NCBI RefSeq assembly: GCF_027921745.1
Contig: NC_079240.1
Span: 2,225,001 to 2,289,000 of the forward strand
Length of the DNA stretch: 64,000 nt
Source of the DNA: Schizosaccharomyces osmophilus
Lineage: Eukaryota; Ascomycota; Schizosaccharomycetes; Schizosaccharomycetales; Schizosaccharomycetaceae
Reading direction: 5' to 3'
Numbering within the stretch: position 1 is the first letter of the stretch; every line of letters starts with the position of its first letter. Below are positions 10,529 to 20,987 of the stretch, piece by piece. A program made the translations under genes and the position numbers. The notes beneath the pieces were generated by a model. It saw nothing but the letters and a program-made list of their open reading frames with translations. It did not search any database and was not told where the DNA came from.

Positions 10529-12691
10529 ATGGTGAAACGTCGTACAGCCGCCGTTCTTCCCATCAATCTCCCTCATTTACAACATTTGGTAAAAAAGGAC
10601 CCCAAATCCTACAGGGACGAATTCTTGCAGCAGTGGAATCATTATGAAACAGTCAGAGAGATTTTTCTTATACAACCATCCAACGATGTCACTGAATTTA
10701 ATTCTCTTATAGATTTTATTGCTCAAACATGTAACCACTATACGGACATAACTAAGGACTTTTCAAAGGAATTGATGGATTTACTTCTAAAAAATCATGA
10801 TCAATTTCCTTTCGAACTCTCTGAAAAAATTGTACAGGCTCTTGTTTTATTGAAAAACAAAAGTGCTTTATCACCTATTGCACTTCTGCAATGCTTTTTT
10901 CCTTTATTTAGCAGTAATCCTTCCCGTACCTTCCGAGAGCTCCTATATGAACAAGTTTCTTTAGCGGTGCGCAATGCAAACAAAAAAGCTAAGGACGATA
11001 AACTGAACAAAGCTGTTCAAGCTGCTTTATTTACCTTAGTAGAAACTTCGGATACGGCTTCTGTAACACATACGGATTATTCGAACAAAAAGCACGAATA
11101 TTCTCCTAATGAGCTTTCCGGTATGTGGGCCGTAAAAATGGTTCAAGACTTGTGGAAACGAAACATTTGGTCTGGCGATGCTCGTGCAGTCAATATTATG
11201 AAGACAGCCGCCTTATCGAACAACACCAAAGTTATGCTTAGCGGTGTCTATTTCTTCTTAGGGGCCGATACCCAAGGCGAAGAAGAAGAGGGCTCGGACG
11301 AAGAAGAAGATACAGATGTTGGTCGATTAAAGCATCAGTCGACCATTAATAAGAAAACCAGGTCTCGTGAAACCCAAATAGAGCGTATACGTGCTCGTAT
11401 GAAGAAGAAAGAAAAGGGAAAGTTGGCACCCCCTACGAACGTTAACTTCCCTGCTCTGCAACTTCTATACGATCCTCAAGGGTTCGCCGAAGAGCTTTTT
11501 GAAAAGCAACTAGTGAATTCGAAGCGCTCTTTGTCTATGGAGCATAAGCTTGTGGTTCTTCGTCTCCTCACAAGATTGATTGGTAATCATAAGTTGACTG
11601 TTTTAGGACTTTATTCATACATGATGAAATACCTAACCCCTTATCAGCGCGATGTTACCCAGTTTCTTGCTTGCTTGGCTCAAGCCAGCCATGAGTTTAT
11701 TCCTCCTGATGTTTTAGAGCCTTTAATTCGAAAAATCGCCGATGAGTTTGTCACTACAGGAGTCGCCAATGAAGTTGTTTGTGCAGGTATTAACGCCATT
11801 CGAGAAGTTTGTGCACGTTCTCCTTTTGCAATGACAGCGGATCTTTTACAGGACTTGACTGAGTATAAGTCTAGTAAGGATAAGGGTGTTACGATGGCTA
11901 GTCGTGGTCTCATTAGTTTGTATCGTGAGGTTGCTCCTGATATGTTGAAGAAGAAAGACCGAGGAAAGGTTGCATCGATGGAGTTGAAGGATCGCATTCC
12001 AATTAGGTTCGGTGAGGAACTGAATGTTGTCCATGGTATCGAAGGTTTAGAACTGCTTGAGAAATACAAAAACGAAATTAAAGATGATGGAAATGAGGAA
12101 GACGATGACAAGTGGGAAGTTGCGGACAACGACAGTGATTCAGGAGAGAGCGAAGGCTGGGTTAACTTAAAAAGCGATGATGATATTGACATCAGCGACA
12201 GTGAAGAGGAAAGTAATGATAAGATAAACACCGAAGGAACATCGGAAGATAAAGCTAAGTCTGAAGACAATGAGAACAAACAGGAAGCCTCTAATTTGGC
12301 TGCTCGTTCAATATTGACCCCAGCTGATTTGGAGAAACTGGGAGAACTCCGCGAAAAAGCTAACGTTGACCGCTTGGTTCATGGACCAAAACGTGTGCAT
12401 GACAATGACGCTGTCGTTGATGCATATGATATTGAAGGACCAAGGAAAAGGATGAAAGATGATCGCGAAGGTCGTTTGGCCCGTGTCATGGAAGGTCGTG
12501 AAGGCCGCGAAAAATATGGCTCCAAGAGTAACCAATTTAATCCTACAAGTCTTTCAAACAAGAGAAAGCAAAAGACCAAGAACTTTATGATGATTAAACA
12601 TAAAGTTAAAGGAAAGGCTGGTAGAAGTCTTATGCAGAAGCGAAAATCTTTGCGAGACCATATTGACCGCGAGAAAAAACGTATTAAGTAA
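10529..12691 (+). CDS. sda1: 60S ribosome biogenesis factor Sda1
   Basis: This is a nucleolar/nuclear factor for pre-60S assembly and export that also affects G1 progression and actin in budding yeast. The single 720-aa exon matches the family length. Residues 1-240 hold the Sda1 N-terminal helical region, beginning MVKRRTAAVLPINLPHLQHL. An acidic patch EEEEGSDEEEDTD near 252-265 is followed by a middle region with helical repeats. A long acidic segment runs from 520 to 580, and a Lys/Arg-rich tail from about 630 contains KAGRSLMQKRKSLRDHI, the typical Sda1 C-terminus. The gene sits between divergent idi1 and convergent gid9, as in S. pombe. Confidence 0.95.
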   Translation: MVKRRTAAVLPINLPHLQHLVKKDPKSYRDEFLQQWNHYETVREIFLIQPSNDVTEFNSLIDFIAQTCNHYTDITKDFSKELMDLLLKNHDQFPFELSEKIVQALVLLKNKSALSPIALLQCFFPLFSSNPSRTFRELLYEQVSLAVRNANKKAKDDKLNKAVQAALFTLVETSDTASVTHTDYSNKKHEYSPNELSGMWAVKMVQDLWKRNIWSGDARAVNIMKTAALSNNTKVMLSGVYFFLGADTQGEEEEGSDEEEDTDVGRLKHQSTINKKTRSRETQIERIRARMKKKEKGKLAPPTNVNFPALQLLYDPQGFAEELFEKQLVNSKRSLSMEHKLVVLRLLTRLIGNHKLTVLGLYSYMMKYLTPYQRDVTQFLACLAQASHEFIPPDVLEPLIRKIADEFVTTGVANEVVCAGINAIREVCARSPFAMTADLLQDLTEYKSSKDKGVTMASRGLISLYREVAPDMLKKKDRGKVASMELKDRIPIRFGEELNVVHGIEGLELLEKYKNEIKDDGNEEDDDKWEVADNDSDSGESEGWVNLKSDDDIDISDSEEESNDKINTEGTSEDKAKSEDNENKQEASNLAARSILTPADLEKLGELREKANVDRLVHGPKRVHDNDAVVDAYDIEGPRKRMKDDREGRLARVMEGREGREKYGSKSNQFNPTSLSNKRKQKTKNFMMIKHKVKGKAGRSLMQKRKSLRDHIDREKKRIK

Positions 12692-12929
12692 AGAAAGTTT
12701 ACTTAATGTCAATGGTTTTAAGATATCTCTGGGTGAATTTTTTTGGTAATAGTATTATAGAAAGGAATCGGTTTAGGGATTAGGACAATTAATAATTATT
12801 GCATTATAATACAGGAATCTTCGCGATGAAATAATTCAAGTTATCTATCTATAATTATCGCTTAACATTAGATTCATTACAATCGTTACATATTTCTTCT
12901 GGAACACTTTAAAGAAAATTGAAATGGAG

Positions 12930-14234
12930 CTATACCACGTACACCTTTCTGAGTAACTCAGAAGGATAGTCTTTTCCTGAAAAAGGATCTTTCAAATATC
13001 CTTCTTGTGTCCCATTTACTTCATTCCATGCAATTAAGCTCTTAATTCCGTAAACATGCCCATTTGGAAGGGCGACAGGGCGATTATCGCTATCCAGTCG
13101 AGCACCCGTTAATGAATCAACAATGACTGATTGGGTAACATGAGCATAAGGTAAAGACTGTGCGAGAACGCTTAGGTTGGGAGTGCATACAGGACACTGC
13201 CGAATGGCGGAAGACTGAAAGGAGTGAGAATTGTGTGCATCTTCGTAATTATAGCAAGAAGGAGTTTTCAAGGAAGAAAGACCTGCAGCTATCGCAATAT
13301 GTAGAATGGAGACTGAGGAAAGACAATTCACTTGGCTGAATGTTTTGGAAAACAAGGATGCCAAGAAGTCCCAACGTTGATCGGAAAGATATTCCTAATT
13401 AACAAAAGTTAGACGAAAAATCAAGAATTAAATAAACTATTACACTTACATTGTATCGAGAAATTTTCGTAGAATACGGAATCGCCAAAAGAGCTGCAAC
13501 TTGCTGAAGCCTGCCCGCATGGGTTTTGGTCCAATTACCAAAGTAAGTTTTAGCAAAATTAATTGCCTGAACTTTTTTATTCGACTTTACCAGTTCAACA
13601 AAACGCTGTATTCGGATCTCGAGTTCCAGCGTGCTACTAATCTTCTTTAGAATCGATCGATGCTCGGCGCACCATGCAAGTACCTCTTTCAATTCACGTC
13701 GGAGAATAGAGTCAAGTATTTGCTGGTACCTCTTGTAAATATCAATGTCAACCATTTCAAACAAATCGGAGTTTTTGCATAATTTTATGGCAGAGTCATG
13801 ATAGCCGTTTGCTAACATGTAATCCGCAATCAGTCGATTCAAACGAGTCCTGGACCAATCCAAATATTCCGGTGAATCCAGGTCCTCAATTTGGCTGAGA
13901 GTATTTATAAACTGTAAACGCAACCGCGTTCGCTGAATATGCATTTCTTCGGCTTCTCTAAGCTGTACCATCTATCAATGTTAGATTAGTAGATCATAGG
14001 AAAATTTACCTTTTTCTTTAAATTTCGATTCCTCGAAACCAAGCTATCAATCTCTTGGACTTTACTTTCAATCGGAATTGACTCTTGAAGCAAAGCAGTA
14101 AGCGTTGAACTCATTGCATGGGACTCATGTTCCAATTGTCGAAGTTCCAGCTTGAAATTTAATCTCAGTTGTTCAAATGATAGCAAAATTCCAGGCTTTT
14201 CCAGCATAAATTGTTGTTCCAAGGAAAAACTCAT
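12930..14234 (-). CDS. gid9: GID/CTLH E3 ligase subunit Gid9 (Fyv10/MAEA)
   Basis: This is one of the two RING-type subunits of the GID/CTLH ubiquitin ligase, which degrades gluconeogenic enzymes when glucose returns. Three exons (14010-14234, 13450-13971, 12930-13394) join in phase 0 to 403 aa, matching the S. pombe length. The N-terminal coiled-coil region (about 15-90) is followed by LisH (LNRLIADYMLANGYHDSAIK, about 118-140) and CTLH (about 150-215). A degenerate RING follows, with CPVC near 315 and the C-terminal LPNGHVYGIKSL and DPFSGKDYP motifs that are diagnostic of the family. The start is taken at the ATG before SFSLEQQFMLEKPG. An acceptor-like TTGCAG lies just upstream, so a 5' non-coding exon is possible. 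Confidence 0.93.
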
Positions 14235-14555
14235 TGGGCTTACGAAGACCTGCAAGAAAAACTCAAAGTATAATCAATTCCAGAACAGAATTAGAACTAT
14301 CGTCTTCTTTAAAAAATATAATATTATGTCGTTTAGAGAAAACGGCCTCACGTAGTTCAGCTTAGAACAATAGACTAAAAAAGCAGCAAGAAAAAACAAT
14401 TCGGCAAGACAAAGATAGAAACAATGATTGTATTCTTCAGCTAACTCCTATTTCCTTGATGGAAGCATATATATACAAAGAAGTGACCTTGTTTAGTATT
14501 GGTAAAGGATGCAAAGCAAAGAACGGTGGATTCGTTCACGTCAAGAACCATAACG
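14235..14555. other. Divergent promoter gid9 / ALY-like gene
   Basis: This 321-bp region between two divergent starts contains a TATATATACA stretch near 14468. That places a TATA-like element about 90 bp before the plus-strand start. Nothing else was identified. Confidence 0.45.
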
Positions 14556-15940
14556 ATGAGTATGTCGCTGGACAAATCATTAGATGAAATTATTAAAGAC
14601 AAAAAAGTAAGTCACTTAAAATAAACAGTATCATTTACAATTTAGAAAAGTAGTGTCTTTCGAAGACCAGGAAAATCTGATCGTCAGAATAGAATTGTTA
14701 AAAGACGAGGAAAGGTATACGCTTGCGAATCAACTAGTTTATGATTTTACTGAATGCTAAATGCTTACTTTGGATCCAGAAACTAGTACAAAAATCTACT
14801 TCTCAGAATCCTTCTATAGACAACGAACCATGGCAGCATGATTTGAACCAGGAAGATGACTCTTCCGAGAACTTAAAGTATGGTCACAAAGGAAGAGATA
14901 GGTATGCGTCCACACTAGAGCTGTCATTTTGGCCTTCCACAGTTTTAGCTACATGGGATCATTCCGGGAAGCTAACATTAGCTTCAGAAACTCCTTCTCT
15001 GAATCTTTACACACTGTTGTAATTGAAAATTTACATTATGAGCTATCTGAAGAGAATATCAGGGTAGGTTGCATAGAAACGTAAAAGATGGATTTGAAGG
15101 AACCGACTTGAGCAGAAAGATGTGAGCCTTCCTTTGGGATATCCAGTAAAGTTGAAATCCCATCCAGAAAGAAGGTTTCCTTGGAGGTCTCAGCAATTGG
15201 CAACCGCGATTATGGGAATTTTACCTTGCAGATTAGACTTTATAAAGTGGAACATTCAAAATAGGCAAATTGCGACTTTAGAACGTATTGCAATTTGATC
15301 TTTTTGTTTAGAGACTTTCAAGAAGATAATCGATCACCCTCTTTGCTCCTATGCGAGTTGCAAGTCATTTTCTTCAAACCGGGAGCTTTCTTGACTAATG
15401 TTTTCATTCAGTCTATGTTCTTAAATGATTTATTATATCACGCTTAGTATTAACAAAGTTTATTAGTCACTGCTATCAGATTTTCATCCTCATTCTATTG
15501 TAGTGGATTATGATCGCGCCGGTCGTTCTGAAGGAACTTGTCGCGCCCTCTTCTTTTCGAAAGAAGAAGCAACAACTGCTGTGGATTCTTTAGAAGGTCA
15601 CTTTGTTAATGATCAGCCTATCAAGCTATTTTTGAAACCTCCTACATCCCTGCTGGATCGAATTTCTTTTTCCAGCACTGCTGAAAATGCTAATAAAAAA
15701 GCTCCTTCCAAGAAGCTCAACCGTTCAAGAAGTGAAAAACGGATTTCCCCAGTCCATCCCGTTTCACACGAAGATCTTGATCGTGAACTTGATGCTTATA
15801 CAGCTTCCTACCAAGCACCTTCAAGTTTTGAAGACAAGCAAAAAAAAAGCTCTGGTAATGCAAAATATGTAGGGGAAGGTAAAGGCGATGGCACAATACT
15901 TGCTCAAGATACAGAGGATATGCAGCTTGACGACCCGTAG
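14556..15940 (+). CDS. ALY/Yra1-like mRNA export adaptor (RRM protein)
   Basis: This is a probable nuclear mRNP adaptor linking THO/helicase to export receptors. Five exons fit: 14556-14606, 14646-14714, 14780-14901, 14943-15063 and 15467-15940, giving 278 aa. The N-terminus MSMSLDKSLDEIIKDKK is a UAP56-binding motif as in Yra1/ALY, followed by an Arg/Lys patch. The RRM (about 105-180) begins TVVIENLHYELSEENIR, crosses the last intron, and continues DYDRAGRSEGTC and ALFFSKEEATTAVDSL. A second UBM-like motif DRELDAYTASY lies near 227. Position matches S. pombe SPBC106.12c (recalled as an RNA-binding/THO-type protein of similar length). The 41-bp intron 3 could instead end 6 bp later in the same frame. 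The last intron is 403 bp, unusually long here. Confidence 0.78.
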
Positions 15941-16334
15941 TACCGGAATACAGTACTTCACCAAGCCAAAAAAATAAATACTTCTTAATGAAATTATTTC
16001 TTTTTGTGTAGTAATTGAATGTAAACATATATATCTTTGGAATAGATTATCTTTGGTTTCCTACCTCTACATTCCATAGAAAACATACCATTTTCAAAAT
16101 TGGTCCATCTGGCAAAACGCCTTTTTCAGCAGCCAACCCGGACATTTTAGTATCCATATATGATTTAAGGATTACTACTTCATTACTACAATTGTTTTTT
16201 TTTTTTTTTTTTTTTGGCTAACTCAGTGAACTTTCGATAACATATTCGGTCGATTTCATTTGGGACGTTACTTCGACGCGTCGTCTAAGAAATCTTAAAA
16301 TAGTTGTTGATATTCAGAGTTTCATCTTTATAAT
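15941..16334. other. Intergenic upstream of plg7
   Basis: The 394 bp between tandem plus-strand genes contain a T20 run around 16196-16215 that may separate the terminator and promoter. No gene is seen. Confidence 0.45.
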
Positions 16335-17648
16335 ATGAAATTCTCTATCATACCTACTACCGCCTTGCCAGAGTATGAGGGTCCATTATGTGTTGGTTCG
16401 GTGGTCATTGAAACAAGTGTTCCTAAAGAACTTCAATGTAAGTTATCAAATATTGAACATGAATTGAAAACAGTTAAACTCCGAATGTTTTATCCTATTT
16501 TTCCCACCAAAGAAGTAAAGCCCCGGAAAGACGAGCTTTGGCTCCCCTTCAATGAAGGAATTCCAAATATTGCTACAGGGTTTAAATGGTGGATGATTCG
16601 AACATGTGCAAGACAGTTTTCTAAAACTTCTTTACCTGTTTATGATGGGACTCTGTTTCAGGACAGTCAAAATACTAAGCTGCCAGTATTGTTGTTTAGT
16701 CATGGACTTTTGGGTTCAAGGAATGTTTATTCTTCTTTATGTGGAAATATCTCTTCTTATGGAGTCGTTGTTTTGGCTTTAGAGCACCGTGACCAGACTG
16801 CTATAATTTCAACTGTTCGTGATCCTAGTCACCCGGATGATAAAGGATATCTTGTTCAGTATCGAGAAATCAAGGATTTTTATAGCGAGGATACTATTGC
16901 ATTACAAAAGGACAGACTTCATTTTCGTGAAAGGGAAATTCAGCTTGCTGTGAAAATGATCCGCTCAATCAACGAGCACGGTGTACCTAGCCTTGACACA
17001 GCCTACTCTTCTTCTGGTGATCCTAACGTCTGTAAACGTCTGTTTGAATCACTGAAAGGTCGCTTGAATACTACAAAAGGAGAGCTTTTACTTTCGGGTC
17101 ACTCGTTTGGTGCCGCCACCAGTGCTTTCATAACAAACTCATCAACTCGCTCCCTTGACAGCAGTAGCCTGCATCAGGAAGAATACAAATGCGTAATTTT
17201 GTATGATATCTGGATGTTGCCTGTTCTCCAGCTGAATATACAGAAAATCAAGTACCCTACTATAATGATCATATCTTATGAATTTCAACGCTGGGCTGAT
17301 AACTATAACGCCTTGGAAAATTGGCTTTTTGGCCGCAAATCGAAATCAGATGTTGATCAGGAAACTTCTGCAAACAAGCTTGAAATTGTTCCAACTGAAA
17401 AACCATCTCACGTGTTCGTCTTAGATGGGACAGTCCACGCAAACCAAAGTGATCTACCGATTCTTTTACCGAGTATGGTTTTCAAATTACTTAAAGGAAA
17501 AGTTAAAGCTGATCCTTATGAGGCTGTTATAATTAACGCACGTTCTTCTGTTCAGTTTTTGCGGGAGAATGGAGTCAAACTTCAAGGGGAAAATGACCCC
17601 GACAGTTTAAAGTCGGAAGTCATTCCTGGCTGGGAGAAAATCATCTAA
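16335..17648 (+). CDS. plg7: PAF-acetylhydrolase-like phospholipase A2
   Basis: This alpha/beta-hydrolase of the platelet-activating-factor acetylhydrolase family would hydrolyse short or oxidised sn-2 acyl groups of phospholipids. The single exon of 437 aa is of family length. PVLLFSHGLLGSRNVYSSLC (about 118-137) is the oxyanion region. The nucleophile lies in LLLSGHSFGAATS (Ser near 257), and the catalytic His is likely in DGTVHANQSDLP near 377. VVLALEHRDQTA is conserved. No signal peptide is seen, so an intracellular enzyme of the type II kind is likely. Neighbours match S. pombe plg7 between the RNA-binding gene and pka1. Confidence 0.88.
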   Translation: MKFSIIPTTALPEYEGPLCVGSVVIETSVPKELQCKLSNIEHELKTVKLRMFYPIFPTKEVKPRKDELWLPFNEGIPNIATGFKWWMIRTCARQFSKTSLPVYDGTLFQDSQNTKLPVLLFSHGLLGSRNVYSSLCGNISSYGVVVLALEHRDQTAIISTVRDPSHPDDKGYLVQYREIKDFYSEDTIALQKDRLHFREREIQLAVKMIRSINEHGVPSLDTAYSSSGDPNVCKRLFESLKGRLNTTKGELLLSGHSFGAATSAFITNSSTRSLDSSSLHQEEYKCVILYDIWMLPVLQLNIQKIKYPTIMIISYEFQRWADNYNALENWLFGRKSKSDVDQETSANKLEIVPTEKPSHVFVLDGTVHANQSDLPILLPSMVFKLLKGKVKADPYEAVIINARSSVQFLRENGVKLQGENDPDSLKSEVIPGWEKII

Positions 17649-18389
17649 GTAAACAGCTTTTTATTCCAAAAACTTAGGACTACTTTTATTTATTCAATCG
17701 GCGTGCTAATCTGTGGATTTCTCGTGTTTTACCAATTTTACATAAAGGAACCTCTGATGCTTCAATCTATACTTAGCTTTCTTTACTTACTTTTTTTTGG
17801 GGGATATATATGATCATAATCATTCATGACATTACTTCTATTAAGAATAATACACAAGTTTGAGAACTTAAGTCATCATTTCATTACTGTTCATGAGATT
17901 AAAAATGAACTAAATTAGAACATTAATAATTTTATCAAATAGAATAATAATAGCACATCAAGTTCGCAGCTATTACTTGCAACTAAAGGGCCGGATTTTT
18001 TTATCAGGATTCATTCAAAACAAGCTATATTGTCACAAAAATCAAAACTTTTAAAGGGAAATAAGGGAAAAAGACTTGAAAATCATCAATATACCTTCTC
18101 TTTTTTATATAAAATGCATAACATTGGCATTTTTTTTTTCGTCCAGTATCAATCATGCGACAAAAACATATATTCACATGATACCAGAATTAATAAATAT
18201 ATTTAAAAGGACGAATTAGCGGATCGGTAGCAAAATATAGAACCCAAAAAGCAATAAAGAACAATCAAAAAGTCGTGGATTCCAAGATAACATAACAAAA
18301 TCATAGTCATAATAATTCAAGGATTTATTCTACTACGACTGCCAAAAATAGAATAAATATCAATAGTTTCCAATTCTTTTTAGAATGAC
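17649..18389. other. Intergenic between convergent plg7 and pka1
   Basis: This is 741 bp of AT-rich 3' flanking DNA for two convergent genes. I see no reading frame, tRNA or repeat that I can support. Confidence 0.5.
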
Positions 18390-19847
18390 TTAAAAGTCCT
18401 GGAAAATATCTGAGAATTCTGGATTCTCGTTGTTACCATAATTGGTGGGACCTGTAGCATAAGACTCAAATTGACTCGAATCACCCATGCCAGCACGGAT
18501 TGGAGGTACATAAGGAACTTCAACTTTACGTGTCAAAATTTTGTCCCAACTAATATCTCGGAACCAAGGATGCATAATGATATCCATACTTCCATCTTTA
18601 AGATTTCCATACCGACTCGTAATATCCCTTTGAAGAAGATGATCCATAAGGTCAATGCTAGCGTGGGAGAAATATTGGGGATACGAAATGCTACCTTCAA
18701 GAATGTTTTCATACAGTTTCATCGGATTTTCCGAATAAAAGGGAGGATAGCCAGCAAGCATTTCAAAGATGAAAATACCCAAAGACCACCAGTCAGCAGC
18801 TTTGTTATAGGGCTTCAAGGAGATGATTTCGGGAGCTAAGTAGTCCGGTGTTCCACATAACGTGAAACAATTGTTGGTAGAAACACGTTTCGCAAACCCA
18901 AAATCAACAATTTTTAAATGTCCAAATCGATCAAGTAAAAGGTTTTCAGGCTTCAAATCACGATACACAATTTGATTGTGATGCAAATAATCCAAAGCCA
19001 GGATAACTTCCGCAGCATAAAACTTTGCAACCTTCTCTGGAAAACGATGACATTTTCTGAGAAGGGAAAACAGTTCACCACCTTCTGCGAAATCCATGAC
19101 CATAAATAAATTTTTAGCGTCTTGGAATGTTCCCCACAATATGGTAATGAAAGGATGCTGAACTCGGGAAAGGATATGGCGCTCATCGCAAGTGTGTTCC
19201 ACTTGCTTCATGTCTACCACTCTCCTTTTTTCTAAAACTTTAATAGCATAAAACAGTCGGTTATGCTTGGATTGAACTAAATGTACTCTGCCAAATGACC
19301 CCGTACCTAAAGTTTGGAGAAAATCAAAATCTTGGATTCCATAGCGACCCTTCGTTGAATGATCTGCAGGACGAATTCGCTTCCTCTGTAAATCAAGCAA
19401 TTGCGAAAGACGTGACTTGCGCATTTGGCGATCTCGTAAGTTGTCAGTGTTTTTGCCGGCGTTTTTATATTGATTATTCTCGGTACTCCGAGAAGCGGCT
19501 TCACTAGATGAAGGAGCAGATTTGTCAGCGATATTAGAAGGTTGTTGCTGTCCAGGCCTAGCGCCTTCATTTTGTTGCATGGACTGCATGGTCTCTACTT
19601 GAGGCCCCTCAGAAGTTGATGGTGCCGGCTGGCTCATAGTTGCTTCTTCTAAGGCGGCAGGAATACCAGATGTCCAGACACTGTTTGAAGAGTTTTTTTC
19701 CATTGAATTTTGGTCTTCTTGTTGTGAATCATTACCTCTTTGGTTCTGGGCAGGCGAGTTGGATTTATCTTCTGGCTGTCGGTCCATATATCCGTCCACC
19801 TTGGTAGCTTGATCGCCGGATGACGCAGGATAGGTTGCAGTTTGCAT
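18390..19847 (-). CDS. pka1: cAMP-dependent protein kinase catalytic subunit
   Basis: The PKA catalytic subunit, held by Cgs1 and released by cAMP, acts in glucose sensing and represses meiosis and stress responses. Read from the first ATG (19847) it is 485 aa. The Ser/Gln/Asn-rich first ~165 residues are low complexity, as in S. pombe. The AGC kinase domain spans about 172-428. It has the glycine loop [12 protein letters not shown], the Lys in [10 protein letters not shown], the catalytic loop [19 protein letters not shown], and activation-loop [12 protein letters not shown]. The C-terminal AGC tail has FRDISWDKI and FSDIFQDF (the hydrophobic FxxF end). The frame is open upstream of the ATG but carries no earlier ATG. 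Confidence 0.96.
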   Translation of the reverse strand: MQTATYPASSGDQATKVDGYMDRQPEDKSNSPAQNQRGNDSQQEDQNSMEKNSSNSVWTSGIPAALEEATMSQPAPSTSEGPQVETMQSMQQNEGARPGQQQPSNIADKSAPSSSEAASRSTENNQYKNAGKNTDNLRDRQMRKSRLSQLLDLQRKRIRPADHSTKGRYGIQDFDFLQTLGTGSFGRVHLVQSKHNRLFYAIKVLEKRRVVDMKQVEHTCDERHILSRVQHPFITILWGTFQDAKNLFMVMDFAEGGELFSLLRKCHRFPEKVAKFYAAEVILALDYLHHNQIVYRDLKPENLLLDRFGHLKIVDFGFAKRVSTNNCFTLCGTPDYLAPEIISLKPYNKAADWWSLGIFIFEMLAGYPPFYSENPMKLYENILEGSISYPQYFSHASIDLMDHLLQRDITSRYGNLKDGSMDIIMHPWFRDISWDKILTRKVEVPYVPPIRAGMGDSSQFESYATGPTNYGNNENPEFSDIFQDF

Positions 19848-20639
19848 TTTAGAACAAAACTGGGATGGTTTCCAATGGGGGAAAAAAGTCTTACACGATA
19901 TGAATAAAAATACAAGAAAATGATAATTAAGCACAAACGCAGCAAAAGTTTTCAAGTTTACTCGGCAGTGAAACAATCAAATGAATCAATAAACTCAGTA
20001 ACTTTTTGATATTGTATCTTTTTGTCAAAATTAACACTTGCGTATTCCACAATCTGCTTCTGTCTCTGGTTGTTTGAAAATAATTGAATTGTGGAATCAG
20101 TGAATCGTCGCTTTTTGTAATAATAAACAGTAGCACTCCAATGTACCTTCTTGTCAAAGAAGCGCCTTAGTTAGAAGACACACAGGAAAATCGACGCTAT
20201 TGTCTGTAAACTTTCCTTCACCTTATTTGCTTCGTGCTCTCTATTTCTTCTGCAAGCTTGCAGAAATAACACCACCACAAATAGTCTCTCTTCGGTTTAT
20301 AGGAATGCGTTCTTGGAGCTTGTGTTTTGCTAAGGACAAGTGAAGCATGGTGTTGTCATTCCCCAATACGCTTGAAGTCATTAATTGAGGAGGAATTCTG
20401 TTTTCCCGCCGTCCCTCGTAAAATCTGCCACCGAATATGAGCGTACTAACGAATATTTTATATAACGACTCTATCAAGTTCGTTAAACATACCAAATGAA
20501 TTTAGTAAGATTCAGAAAATAATATGATATATCAGTGCATATGAAAACAAAAGAATAGAAAAAGAAGGAAAATGAAATCTTGTAAAGGGTCTAATCTTGA
20601 CGATACATAGAATCTAGTAAATACAGTGCGTTCGATGTT
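19848..20639. other. Upstream region of pka1
   Basis: This is about 790 bp between the pka1 start and a possible small plus-strand gene. Frames up to 84 codons are present without recognisable content. Long 5' leaders are common for fission yeast kinases, so this may be leader plus promoter. Confidence 0.4.
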
Positions 20640-20959
20640 ATGGCTCTCAAAAATAAAATACGAAAGGTACGAGAAACTTCCTGTTCATATTCAGTAGATT
20701 CAAGCACTTACAAGAACGAACTGGATTTATAATACACCTCAATTGCTTAATTTTTTAATAGGCTAGAGTCCATCAGTTGTATGCTCAACTTTTCTTAGCT
20801 GCACAGAGAGACTCGAATTTTTGTAAATCGATCACGACTTTGTCGCTGTGTAGAAATATACTAATACAATCCTTTTTTCCGATATTGAGAGTTAGCTACA
20901 TGTTGAAAGCATCTTTCATTTCGCGAGTGCTATTGCTCTTCCAAACATTGAACCAATAA
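20640..20959 (+). CDS. Possible small spliced LYR-type protein
   Basis: This is a candidate only. An ATG at 20640 opens MALKNKIRK, followed by a plausible intron (20667-20761; donor GTACGA, acceptor TTTAATAG). The second exon begins ARVHQLYAQLFLAAQRDSNF. The VxxLYxxLxxAA pattern recalls mitochondrial LYR-motif proteins such as Isd11, although the third residue of LYR is Ala here. Read without further splicing it gives 74 aa. A second intron from GTAAATCG (20829) would allow the tail SYMLKASFISRVLLL to join directly after NF. The gene lies tail to tail with cut4, 28 bp away. Without a homologue this could still be chance. Confidence 0.35.
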
Positions 20960-20987
20960 AATCGGCATTATTCATTCATTATAGTCA

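Noticed and set aside
15310-15445. 44-codon frame inside the long intron of the ALY-like gene
   Set aside because: It has no start codon and no protein-like motif, and the flanking exons join cleanly without it.
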